64,000 bases of DNA from Trogon surrucura (lineage: Eukaryota; Chordata; Aves; Trogoniformes; Trogonidae). Made by a program: the position numbers and the translations under genes. The stretch's first letter is position 1. Each line of letters begins with the position of its first letter. Below the pieces are notes generated by a model. It had not been told where the DNA came from. It did not search any database and worked only from the letters and a program-made list of their open reading frames with translations. Below, in pieces: positions 24,641 to 39,736 of the stretch. Location of the stretch: the NCBI GenBank assembly GCA_020746105.1, contig CM036620.1:30413916-30477915 (forward strand), in the 5' to 3' direction.

Positions 24641-27054
24641 TCACGTTTACATACTGACTACAGATGGTAGTTTCTTATAAATTTGGCTTGAGTTGGACAT
24701 TGACCAGCGCTGTGGTTAGAGGAGCATGTTGTTCACATTAGCCCTTGGCTATTGTGCTGTTGGCTGTCTGCCTTGAATCTGCTTTCAGCTTGATGCAACC
24801 ATCATCGCATTCCCTACAGATCCATGATGATGGTCACTGGTGGTTGTCACTTGAGCAAGGTTAAGGGAAATAAATGTCAGGTTGTGGGGGCGGAGGGGTG
24901 GAAGGAGCACACTGCCACCTACCCTGCCAAAATAACAATGTTATCAATGGATTGCTTATCCAAGAGGTCATATTCTAAACCTCTTAGTAAAGTGAAACTG
25001 TTTCACTGATTAAAGACACACGTGTGAGTAAGCCACCATTGCTTCCTCAATATTTGTGAACCAAGGATCATGAAAGTTATGAGTATGATTTTTTGCATAT
25101 TTGTGATACTCTATTTTTATATACAGCTTTTTAAGATTTATACTCAAAATTTAAAACCAAAAAATTGATCTCACTGCAACTATATTGTTCAGACTTACAT
25201 TAGTGTATCAGTATTTATCAACACTGGTTTTTTAATAGCCATAGTTAGAAAAGATAGTTGATTTAATAACTATACATTTTCTGCATGTATGCAACTCAAA
25301 AGTTGTACATGAGCAGAGGACTTTAGAGTACTTGCTTGTAGTATATCATCATCAGGTTCATTTTTTTTTTGTGTATGTGTGTGGCTATCCTGAATCTTGT
25401 TAGCAGAGTTGTTACATACCTGTGAAGATTTAAAGTTCTTAAAGCAAGAATTTCAGAGGGGAGAAGAGAAAAATATTACGTGCATTGTATGATGCTATAT
25501 TTTGTTTGATTGTATGATGCTTTTTTTTAAAGGAAAAGTGAGAGCACAACTATGGCATGATGGAAAGTAGAGCTGGTTTGTTTTTGTTTTTGTTTTTTTT
25601 TCCAGAAATGCAGACCATTGGAAAGTATGAACTGGTATTCAAAAGGAGAGCCATTAATGAGCAGAGCTCTTTGCTTCAGTGGCTTTAAGATCAGGCCTTG
25701 GATAGGAGAAGTGTGAGCCTGAAATTGTGATACATTTTCATCAGAGTGCAATACTCTGTGACCAGGTTCTTCAGTTATTCCACATGTGGAGGGTTTAATG
25801 TTAAATACCAGATTTACTACTTCGAATATATTTCACCGTATGCATGATTTGGATGTAGCAGAGTGATACAGCAGTGTACTGAAATCACAATACAAATACA
25901 GATTACACTCAGCAGAATATAGCAATTGACTATACAGATGAATCACAATACAAACATGATGCTCATTACCAGTCCCTTATTCTATGCTCACTGTCACAGT
26001 GCTGGGCATCCTCAGTCGCTGGGAAGGAACATGGGCTAAAGGCAGCTCAAGCCTTCCTCTCTTCAAACTTCTCTTTGTCAGTTGCTCAACCTTGGTACTG
26101 TGTTGGGTCGAGCCAGGTACACACTCCCCTGTGCTGATCTAACTCCAGAAGACATGCACACTGTTTCGCTTAAGTTTTCATTAACTGTTTGAGAACAAAC
26201 ATTCACACAACCAGTTGATCCACTCAACTGATTCAGCCAGTTATCTAAAACAAAGGCTGCCCTCTGGTCTCTTTTGTATTAAGTTCAGTTTTCTTTGCAA
26301 CAATGATGGTCGATGGATTTTGACTGAATTGGGTGGGAAAGTATCTGTGTGCTAATGTCTAACACGTTTTTAGATGAAGACAGAGGAATATTTTGACCTG
26401 CATCTAGCTATGGAGAATTTGGGAAAAGAGCCCAAATAATTTTTTCCTGTTGAAGGCTTTTCATAGTGAAACATGTTACCCTATCTTCTATGGAGGAGAG
26501 TTTGTTGCCACAGTGTGAATCTCCACTTTAAAATCATTTGACCTTTCTAAAGTCAATCACAAACTTTCTGTTAGGGTCACTGGAGGAAGATCTTACCCTC
26601 AGCACTAAGGTACAAAGCTGGAGGACATTCATCTAAGCAGTACATCCTCCTGGAAGAACACATTATATTGGAGTCCAATGCTCGTACAGAAACTTCACTA
26701 GACTTTAACGTGATCTCTTAGAGATTTTCTTCTTTAAAAAACCCCAAATTTTTCTTATATATTTGAAAAATTGTACTGTTGCAAACAGAGCTGAACTTCA
26801 TTTTGTCTATTTGCCTGGAAACAGGGCTAAATTGCAAAACAATTAAATAGACTTGGGGCTCATTAGGTCTTCATTATAAAGAATTTTTTTTTTATCAGAT
26901 CTACGTAATTTTGTTACTGTAAAATTAATACACTCATAATAGAAAACATCATACATTTCAACTTCAATAAGTAAAGGAGGTCGTTACATTTCAGTAAGTG
27001 AAACATGAATGCACAGGTCAGGTACAGCTGAAACAATGGTTTTTATACCGTTAG
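24641..27054. other. Intergenic region close to the TACR3 3' end
   Basis: Apart from a doubtful LTR-like block (25.86-26.27 kb), this has T-rich runs with TTTTG repeats near 25580-25600 and GT-rich DNA near 25370. A longer TACR3 3' UTR could extend into it. Confidence 0.45.
25855..26270. mobile_element. Possible LTR-like repeat
   Basis: A moderately GC-rich stretch contains ATCACAATACAAA twice (25885-25897 and 25945-25957), followed by CACAGTGCTGGGCATCCTCA. This pattern suggests a decayed LTR. It may belong with the block at 24.3 kb. The identification is weak. Confidence 0.25.
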
Positions 27055-27060
27055 TTTATT
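27055..27060 (-). terminator. Candidate TACR3 polyadenylation signal
   Basis: Reading on the minus strand, an AATAAA hexamer lies about 235 nt after the TACR3 stop codon, with a moderately GT-containing stretch beyond it. It would give a short 3' UTR. Other signals further left are possible, and many vertebrate TACR3 transcripts have longer 3' UTRs, so this is only a candidate. Confidence 0.3.
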
Positions 27061-27295
27061 TTAGATAATCCCTACAAACATGGCCATGTATGAGGTGCAA
27101 CTGTGCTTTCAGACTGATGCTTACGTATATCTTCAAGTTCCTCTTTCTGTCCAAAGCAGAAAAGCAATGCCTAAAAGTCTCACAAAATTCATAGCTAGGG
27201 TTTGTCAGAGAATTACGTTGCCTTCCCTGTGGTGTGAATATCTAGTCCCAAAGCAAGAGATCGTTGTCCAGTGCTGCTCTTTCTCCCTGAAATGC

Positions 27296-27611
27296 TCAGG
27301 AATAATCATCTACCGACGTGTGCAGGGAACTGATGAGACTTGAGGCTGTGGAGACGGTCTTGGAATTGCTCCGTGAACAGCCATTGAAACCTGTGTCCCT
27401 TGGAGCTGCTCTTTTCTTACGGCTGACTTGGCTGTTGTCTCCATCACTAGTGTCGAACACCACCGTCATGCTGGACTCCATTCTGGACACAGCGTAAAGG
27501 CTGCTTTGCCGGGTGGGGTGGAACCTGGCCGCCTTGAGCTCCAGCTCGTCGTAGCTGGACACCTCAATGAAGGGACACCAGCGGAACGCTCGCTTGAAGC
27601 CAGCTCGGAAC
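27296..27611 (-). CDS. TACR3: TACR3 exon 5 (helix 8 and cytoplasmic tail, stop)
   Basis: This last coding exon runs from the acceptor TTTTCTCCCAG (ending at 27612) to the TGA stop at 27298-27296. The first G completes Arg (AG+G), giving [16 protein letters not shown]: an amphipathic helix 8 followed by the Cys usually palmitoylated in this family. The 104-residue tail carries [18 protein letters not shown], the segment [12 protein letters not shown], a basic RKKRAAPRD stretch, a Ser/Thr-rich region likely phosphorylated for arrestin binding, and the end TSVDDYS. The length and these landmarks, especially the SVDxYS end, are those of TACR3 and not of TACR1 or TACR2. The frame is intact. The ORF extending past 27611 and the antisense ORF over the exon are artefacts. 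Confidence 0.97.
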
Positions 27612-30508
<2,897 letters not shown>

Positions 30509-33500
30509 TTAGCTTTTTTAAAAAAATTTTGGACTAGCATTTTAACAGTTCAAAGCTAGGGCAAAGATGAATATGCTTTTATATAATTTTCCTTTTAATC
30601 TGACTTTCTTAAATTTCTGAGTCTTTCCCTTTTTTTTTTTTTTTTGCTGGAGATCCTCCTGTTCTAAGAAAAAATATTCTCAAACTTTATTTGCATTGAT
30701 TCTTCCAAGTAATATATTTGCTTGCTTATATTTGGCTGTCTGAAATACTACTTTTTCTCTATACACCTAATCATGGAATAAGGTTACAGGGTGTTTTCTC
30801 TGGACACGTTATTTTGGCGTGTATCAACCCTGGTATGTTTTTCTGTTGTGGTTTGCAAATTTATTCCCTGTCCCCAATTATTAGATGCGATTTGAGTAAA
30901 CACTATGTTGTAGGAAATGAGCAACTGCAGTATCCTGTTTAATTTCAAAGTGGCTAACAATTTCCTTGACTGTTGATCATTATTTGTTGTTTTCTGCAGT
31001 CATTGTAACATCTGTTAGCTGCCGTAGTTTCCATTATGCTCAAATGAGGAGGAACGCTTCCTTGTGCTTGAAACACAAACCGAGAAGTTGAAAGTCATGT
31101 AAAATTTTCACTCCCGTCTTTCCCTCTTCAGCTACGTCGAACACTAGCCCAGCTACCATCTTCAGCACAACATGTCACGCGTTTGCACAACAGATTTTCT
31201 TTTTGTAAGTAAAATGAAAGCAGACATCACAGATCTGTGCTTGGGAGATCTCTTGTTCATTTGTGCTGTGAATACTGAGGAATAACTGGGATTGTTATCA
31301 ACAGTTCCTTTTATTTCTCTGCAGAAATTGCTGTTTCCTACTGTTTGTAGTTTTGCCAGGAAAAAAATAAAGAAGGGAAAGCTGAAATTTCCCATACCTA
31401 CATGTCTTAGGTTGGTATTTTTATAAAATTTCAGCTAATGTAATACGTCATTCCCCATACAAATGTCATGGTGCTGTCCTTAACTCGTCTTACATCTTCC
31501 TGTGAGAAACATTACGCAATTTTTCATTTAATGTCTGGCAGCAGTTTAGTGTATTTTCCCAGCAAAAAAAAAGGATGTTTAAGAAAAGTCAAGGTTAAGT
31601 TGTCATTATTTTAAGTATTTATGTAGTACAATCACTCACTGACATATTACCTAAGGGGAAGACAAATGAGATGTTGCAAGTCTGTGTGGCATAAAATTGT
31701 TTGAAACACAGAGCAGTTACAGTTGAACTTGAAGTCAACCACAGAATTTATGAGAGGAATCAAAAAGCACAATTCTGTCTTCATTTCATCATCTAAGAAT
31801 GAGTAGGTGTTGGCAGAAATGGAGGAAAAGAAGAATAAGAGGATGCTGAAAAGGAAGATTATACCCAGTTTTCTTTCCTCTTCAGAGAGGCACACGCACC
31901 ATACTGCGCCATACTTTATGATTTATGACTGTGGTTCTTGTCCATCCCCTTGGTCTTCCCAGTGTTAGCTTTAATTTCTTGATAATTTAAAGAACTATGA
32001 ACAGAAACTGCCTTCAAGGCTGATAAAACCAGGGCACCTTGATTTTACGCGATATAAATCCTTTTGAATGAGTGCCAGTAAACTGTTAAGCTCAATTAGG
32101 ACATAGGGAAAATAAGCAAAACAGGCCAAGTATGAATTTGCTCCAAAAGCCTGATTGTCTTTTTGCAGTATGCTGATGTTTCACTAAAAAATCTCCAATA
32201 ACATTTTTACAGGTTCAACTGTAGCGTATAAAAGAGAGCCTCTTTGGTTTGGGGTTTTTTTTTTTTGAGTACTTAGACCTGTGGCTTTGACAATGCGAAG
32301 TTCTTTTATTTTATTTCTTTTTAATATGCCTGTTCTGCTTTATTTTTTTGGAAACATTACTGTTTTTCAATTGCTTTCTTCTCTGTTCTGTGTTGCATAG
32401 AATTTGCTAATAAGGGTTTGCTCTTGTGTGTTAGGAAGCATTTATAAAGCAAGCAAACCAGAAAATTACTAAGTCAGTTGTGCTTAATCTCTAGCTCTGT
32501 TCCTGCCACTGTTTCACCAGGGCCTTTTCCAAAATATATGATTGCAGTGAACATCACCAGCCTGGGTACCAGTGGCACTGTTTTCCCCTGGTATTCTGTT
32601 CAGTCTCTCTTCGTGTTCTGTTGACAGCAGGGCCAGAGGAAAGTTGTTGGTTTTTCTGTTTGAGGACTCTTGTTAAAATGAATTGTACTGCGTCTCTCAG
32701 TTGTGCAACCTTGAGGCTAAAGTCTTGATCATTTGGAACAGGATAAAAAAAATCCAAGTATTTTATATTTTGATTTCCATCAACATATTCTGCTGATATT
32801 GTTGTACTTCTGCTTATGTCTAAGAAAAAACTATCTATAAAAAAGCCCATTTGTGTGTTTGTAGTCTTACCCATTCCTTTAAATCCTTCCTCTCTGAATA
32901 AAAAGCATTTCTTCATTAATGAATAATATTTAATTAGAAAAAAAGTATTTAAAAGAGCAAACCAGATGTAAGTACATTGGAAATGGAGTTTGCAGGTTTG
33001 CCTTTGTTGTGAAACATTTGAAGCGGTAAAAGTGAAAAGGAGCTAACAGATTCTGCTACACTTGGAAAGTTTTAATTTTGTATGAAGAATAGCTAGAAAA
33101 ATGAGTCTGATTTAGATTTAGCATTGAGAAGAGCTCTTGAAAGATTAGGAATAAAATACACTTTTTCTGAGAGACTCAGTTGCTGCTGGAGGCTATAGCA
33201 ATTCACATTGCGCAAAGCCTTGATTTGCCATCAATACCTAAAACTTCGGCCACATTTCCTTTTCAATCTGCCTTGCAGCTCTTTATTGCCTTTCCACATC
33301 ATTGTTGATATTGCTGCTTCTACAAGGTTAGACATTTGGCTTCTGATTTTATTGGCACCAATATCACACTATAACTTCATTGTTTTCAGAACTTTTACTC
33401 CTAGGCATTATGCAGATGTAAATAAGAAGCAGAGCAAATGCTTTAAAAACCCACACAGTGTAAGAATGTCTTCATTTACCCTCTCATGGATACAATTTGC

Positions 33501-36500
33501 CCATGAATACAAGCTAAACACAGCTCACAAATAATCTTTGGGAGTCATAATGCGTTTCTGCTCTGTGCTCTTTTGGAAAAAGTAAAATACTAAACTCGCA
33601 TTAAGTCCTTTTCCCAACTTGTTAGTAAATCCACTCTCCAATCCTGGGGACACACATGGCATTTGTGCACTAAGCACCAGAGAGAAGGGAACACTTCTCC
33701 ATAGTGCTTAGTTGGAGTAAGATATCTATTTTCTGCAAGAAAGTTAGGATTTAAAGGTAACTACTCGTTTTAGTACAGAGTGAAGACTGATTTCTAAGAC
33801 ACCAAGTGCTGTGGGTTTTCATATCATTTTGACAAGCTCAGGGTTTTCCTGTGCTCTTTTAGCCCATGGAAAGGATAGATTCTTAGTAGCTGAAGGGGAT
33901 GCTCGTTTAGAAGGAGAATGAATCTGAGAGCTTGGAATTCTTTCAGTCATGTAAGGTACTTGCAAATTCCAGTGCTTGACAAATCATTTTATTCTACTGA
34001 CTTGCACTTTCCATCCATTTTTTTGTCAGTTGCTTGAAATAAAGAAGCTACTTTTCATTTCAGTTTGCATAATCCCTTGCTTCAGACAGAATTCAGAATC
34101 TTTTATTTAAGCTGTAAAGTTGTAAAAGATATTCCATTCTCCTATGAAGTAGCTTTAAATCAGATTGCTTTCTTACAAATGCTAACATGTAGGGGACCCC
34201 CCTAAATCCATTCAATTCTATCATTTTTCATGAAGTCTTATCCATTTTTAAATTGTGCTTTTCTAATGTTGCATGGAACACAGCTTTGACAGTGACTTGA
34301 AGATTCTCTCAACATGTCGTGAAATACTTGTTCCATTGAAGAAAAGAGGTAAATTTTTTTGCTCAGGCTTTTTTCCTTGAAAAGATAAGATTTTACAAGC
34401 ATCTGATTGGGGACAGAGAGGAAATATTGCCACAAGTCTTATGTTACTTTATCTAAATGAGATGTCTCAATTTCTCACGGGAGATTGTTAAGTATTAGAT
34501 AAGAGGCTGATGTCTGCAGCTCAAATTAAGTTTTTCTCTGTAACCTAGATGACAACTAAAGGGAGGTGGCCTTGTATCATCGGCTTGGTCTTCAGTATGG
34601 AGTAGCATACGAAGTTTATGTTCTTTAGAAAATTACTCTGAGTGGCAGCTGTGGGATCAGGGTTACTTGGTGTGATTATCCACCTGACACCTAGTTCTGA
34701 AAAAAAGTGAAAAAGCTTGTTGTGTGTAAAATTCACACTGTGACTTATGTTACAGTGGTTTCCTTCCTGACCTGGAATGAGTGACGGGGCATGCTTCACT
34801 TCTGTGCTTCCAAGCAGAGATGAGATTTGGTGTGGAAGAAGCAAAATAACCATATCTTCTTTAATTTTCCCAACCGGAGTAGTTGGGTCTTAAGTCTACT
34901 TTCTGCCACAATTCTGAAAATGGTCTGGGACCTTTCGTCTTCATTAAAGGCTCTCCCAAAATCATCTTGCCAATGTTCGAAGACTCTCTTGAATTTTCCT
35001 TGTAAGACTTCAGAGGGATTGGCACCTGCTATTTACCTTATGCTAAACAGTGCAATAAACAAATGAGACCATGCTGAATTATGCCAGTGAATTGTGCCGA
35101 AGTAGCCCTACGTGTGGTTTGCTTTGTGGGCTCCTATCAACGGAACCTGCCCTCTTGATACTAAAAAGATACAGGTACCTTTGCTTATCTTCACATGAGG
35201 AGCACGCGCTTTTGTTTCATATGGAAAGGCTACAGTCTTTTGAATTGTTTTAAGTTCAACTTATTCACTTAGGGAAGTTAAATAAGTGATTTATATAATT
35301 AGAAATCATGTTAATGTTTACCATTTTTTTCTATAGTTTTGGCATATGAACATCATGGAGAAGAATGCAGAATATTTAATACATAGTTTGAAAAAAATCT
35401 TTCTTCTCTTTTCTGTTGATAGGAATAATATTGTGTTGCTTGAAGATGAAATGAATTATTCCTGGACTGTACTTGTTTAAAATGCATGGAAAAATTCTGC
35501 TCAGAAAAAAACACAGTTAAAGCTATTCTTTTATTGCCATCATAATTATGAATTTGCAGTGGTAATGATATCTTCCCTTTCAAAGGTTGAAACAAAAATG
35601 TTTATTACCATGTAAGAAATGAAAATTCAGTAGTGCCCCCCTACCTATTTTAGTTTAAATTGAGTTGGAAAGAAACTGTTAAAGTGCCTTTGATGCACTT
35701 AGTTTTTTTGTTATTCCACGAATGACTGTACAAGATTTTGAATTTGTTAGAAGTAGTCTCGTAACTCACATACAGAACATTTTGGAAATATTCAGTCACG
35801 GTCAGTAAAAAGGTGATATACGCTATGGTCAATTATTCTTGCTAAAAAGTATCAGGAGTGTCATTGTCCTGACAGCATCTGCTCCTTCTGCTTTTGTACA
35901 GGCATTTTAGCATCGCTTCAAGTATTGAAGTATCCACACTACTTGGCCATAATGGTGAACACACTGATCGTTACTGCACTGGTTTGATCCTTCTGTGGAA
36001 TAAGGTACGATCTGACCCATGCCAGGGTGGCTGAAGCTGTTTCCTAGGAAACCTTCTCCGAAGCCTGGAGAAATCAAAGAAGCTCTTTCTGTCTACCCCA
36101 GAAAATGAGTAATGACTTAAAGATGCATTCAATAGGTCGTTTACGAAGTCGCAGTACAGAAACTTCTAAAGCATGGAGTACTCGAGTTAAAGGATTAAAT
36201 TTGTTAGGTAAAGGTATCGATAGCCATAACACAGCCACGCTCTGTGTGCAGGTGATAATTTTCACCTGCTTCTAAAAAGCACAGTTGGAACATTGTAGGT
36301 TCTCTTCAGTTCAGTTGCTTCCACTATGGGAGGCGATGTCTCTGGTCCGTTTCATCTTTTTCATCTTTTGTAAGTTTATGCTGTAGCAAGAGTTTAGTGA
36401 GGTCTCTCACACTAAGTCTTAAGGAAGCAGTCACATAGCCTTCTGCTTTAGCTCAGAAAAAGACATGCTGAAATTATGTTTTGATTTTACATGAACAGCA

Positions 36501-37888
36501 ACATGTAATGAATGTGAAAGTGTGTAAGTGCAATACAGGGACTGCAGTTCTGCTCTGCTGAACATACTCTAGCTCTAGGCGCTGCGGTTCTCCAAAATGA
36601 TTGATCTCTGTCAAATTTCCCAGACTTTTCACCATACAAGTGCTGGGCACCATTCCAGAAAGCTCAGCAGGCTCAAAACTCGTGCTGAAGTTAATGTACT
36701 TCTCTACAGGGACTCAATGATCTCTCTTTCATCTGTGTACATCTGACTATATGTACACACACACACGCAGAGGGCTATGCATCTGGTCGCAATTTAGTAT
36801 ATGGAATGGGATAACTAACTGCACAGTCCCGAGCCTACTCACAGACCATGCAGAACCAGTCTGGTAACTCTTCCTCTGACCTGGGAGTTTTTGCCAGCTG
36901 TTCTGTAAGAAAGCATAACTAGAAAACCTGCATCAGTCTGTCAGTAAATACTTGCACTGTGCAAGGTTTATGCACAGTATAAAGCCATTTTTAGAATTTA
37001 GGTCTGACTTTGGTTTTACTTCAGTAGGAAAACTTGTTCAAAATGTGGGCAAATTATTAAAAACGCAAAAAATCCCAGGAAAAAGATACCTTGAAAAGGA
37101 GAAAGGATGAACCCATTTTCTTCTGAAGTTCTAAGCCCATAAAATAGCTCTGCAAAAAATATTTTGATTTTAACCGGAAATGAAAATAATTCCCCAGTAC
37201 CTCATGGCACAGTCTTTCCCTAGGCAACGGCTAAGCATGTAAAGAGTGATACTATAAAATGAAAATTATGATGCACAACATTAAGAATTACTTTGTTCAT
37301 TCCCTACATTTTTAGTAGGCATTCAGTAATAGAAAGGATTTAACAGAACATTTTAAGACTTAAAAAAAAAATTTTCTCAGTGTTGGTAATTCTTCCTTGT
37401 ACTGCTGGAAGAAAGTTTCTTTGTATGTCTTTAGGGAGGGGGGTCATATATAATGTGTTGATTATGCAAGAATTGAATAATTTAATTAATGGTAAAAAAA
37501 TGCTGAAATCAAGTTTTCCTGTCAATACTCTGTATTCTTGCTGAGATTTTTAATAGCTGTGGGAATGTATTATTGATAAAAATAGGAAAAGGTATCTTCT
37601 TCTGCTCATATTTTTGCCATATTCATATATTCTGGCCCTTGTTACCCTTTAGAAGCTTTTGTTAAGCTTATGAGAAAATGAGGTAGAAAAAAATCCCTAT
37701 TATGCAAGCTTACAACTACTTTCAAGTAGTGACTTATACTGTTGTGTTAAAAAGAACCTAGTGAGTCTGACAGAGTACCTGTCTTTATAGGTATGAGACA
37801 ACTGCTCAAAACATTATTGGAACATGAACATTTGCAGCCTGGTCCAGTAATCCGTTTCATGACCAGTGCTCACTCACCCGCACTGAGC

Positions 37889-38064
37889 CATAGAATCATA
37901 GAAAGGCCTAGGCTGGAAGGGACCTCAGAGATCATTTAATCCAGCCTCCCTGTCATGGGCAGGGACGCCTCTCAACTAGATCAGGCAACACATGGGGACC
38001 CAACGGGAATCGAACCTGTGACCTATGGTGTTTCAGCATCACGCTCAACCAAGTAAGCTAAGGA
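37889..38064 (-). mobile_element. tRNA-Ile-like SINE with CR1-like tail
   Basis: On the minus strand, a tRNA-like head is joined to a CR1-like 3' end. The head carries an A box (TAGCTTACTTGG, 38060-38049) and a perfect B box (GGTTCGATTCCC, 38016-38005) about 32 nt apart, as needed for RNA polymerase III. The rest matches the layout of vertebrate tRNA-Ile, including GATGCTGAAACACCATAGGTC for GGTGCTAATAACGCCAAGGTC. After GTTGGGTCCCC a body (GTTGCCTGATCTAGTTGAGA) leads to a CR1 tail ending CTATGATTCTATG at 37889. Such a SINE, using the CR1 machinery in trans, is known from zebra finch (TguSINE1, as I recall). The name of this copy is an inference. Confidence 0.75.
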
Positions 38065-39365
38065 CATCAGTGCTTCACAGGAAGCATACTAAGAAGGATG
38101 CTACATCCTCTTGTGTAACTTCACCTACTGTGTTAAAAAAAAGCAGTTTTAAGCACATGTACCAGTTTGTGAAGTCAGGCTTGAGCTTTATTGGGATTGG
38201 TTTGCATTTACCATGTTAACGAGGATATTTCATACTTCACATAAATTGTCAGAGTTAAGAATGTCGTAGTAAGAGGTGTCCTGAAGCATTATCAAAGGAA
38301 ACATCTTTAGTTATTAATTTTTGTGATGTCAAAGGGCTAATCATATACTTGGTGCGGTACCTGTAGTGATCATGTCTCCAAGTGAGGTTGTGGCAGTGAC
38401 AGATACGACAGAGCAGATAGAAACTGGTGGATTGGAACTCTGCTCGTTTTGAGAGTCGTACATGGTTCTTCGATTAGGTAGGATCATATTGAAAATTTGG
38501 TGAGTTGAGGACTAATAAAATTTTCTGCTGTCAGATGTAGGAGGAGCTGCTGTGAATAAATGAGGAGGAGACTGAGGTATCCATTTGTTACAGCATGACC
38601 AGGTCATCAGTTTAATGACAGGAATAAATAAGATATTAGGATGTTGCAAATGAGGCGTTTTCAGTGGAAGCAGGAAAGTGTTATTACCAGCGTGCTGGAT
38701 CATGGTGAGACTTCATTGCTGGCATTTCTTGTCCGGCTTTGGTCACTTGTTGCATGTAGATGTTGTAATATAAGAGAAGACCAGAAGCACTTGTTTCTTT
38801 TATGTAATGACTGCAAATAAATGCTGAGAGAGGATATGGCTATAAAAACATATGTAGAGGTGGCACCAGTGAAGGATAATAAGTAATTAATGAAGCTAAC
38901 AGAAAATAATGTCATAAATAAAGCTGTCCATAAATAAATTTAGCCTAGAAACTGGCACTCTAGGAATGATGAGATTTTTAGAACACTTTCTGTTAGATGT
39001 AGCGATGCAGAAAGCAAAACAGTTTTAAGACAGAGATTTAAGATGATATCAGAAGAATTCTGTTAAGGTTGCCTGTGATGACAGACCTTGGGCCCTGGGG
39101 CTGTTTTCTGTCCTGTTTTCGTTTAACATATTAATATTGAAAGAGACAAACTGACACTCAAGGAATAAGTGCAGAAATCCCTGGACATCTTTCAGTGTCT
39201 GACAAAAAAGGGACAAGTTTGCTTTTGGAGGAACCTTTAAAGTCTCCTGAGAATACTTTCTTCCTGGGTTGTTTTTAATTTATTTTAAACAAGAAATGTG
39301 ACAGTGACGTCAAACACAACCACAGATAAAACTGATACTTAAAATTTTCTCTGTCTCATTGATAG

Positions 39366-39713
39366 GAAGAAATATGTAAAGGGTGAGTGTCAGGAGGATG
39401 GAGCCAGGCTCTTCTTAGTGATTTCCAATGATGGGACAAAGGACAATGGATACAAACTGGAGCGCAGAAGGTTCCACAAAAATATTGGGAAAAACATTGG
39501 GAAAAACATTTTCCCTGTGAGAGTGACAGAGCACTGGAACAGGCTGCTCAGGGAGGTTGTGGAGTCTCCTTCTCTGGAGACATTCAAAACCCGCCTGGAC
39601 ACGTTCCTGTGTGACCTACTGTAGGTGATCCTGCTCTGGCAGGGGGGCTGGACTAGATGATCTTTTGAGGTCCCTTCCAACCTCTGACATTCTGTGATTC
39701 TGTGATCTATTCT
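39366..39713 (+). mobile_element. CR1 LINE 3' fragment (left half of tail-to-tail pair)
   Basis: This is a plus-strand 5'-truncated CR1 starting at the [15 protein letters not shown] region and ending ACATTCTGTGATTCTGTGAT at 39706. The ORF over 39418-39624 shows the conserved end [22 protein letters not shown] 12-bp unit (ATTGGGAAAAAC) is duplicated near 39484-39510, adding four residues. Its tail faces the tail of the next CR1 only about 10 bp away. Confidence 0.9.
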
Positions 39714-39736
39714 ACTATCACAGAATCACAGAATGT
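39687..39736. repeat. Perfect 20-bp inverted repeat at CR1 tail-to-tail junction
   Basis: The left arm ACATTCTGTGATTCTGTGAT (39687-39706) and right arm (39717-39736) are exact reverse complements around a 10-nt loop. They are the facing 3' ends of two CR1 copies. The complementarity continues outward, with mismatches, for up to about 340 bp. Confidence 0.95.

Noticed and set aside
25370..25385. GT-rich run as regulatory (Z-DNA) element
   Set aside because: The run is too short and imperfect to support more than simple sequence.
37990..38064. Functional tRNA gene
   Set aside because: A and B boxes are present, but the acceptor arms do not pair well, the anticodon loop is changed, and the tRNA-like part runs directly into a CR1-like tail. 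It is a SINE head.
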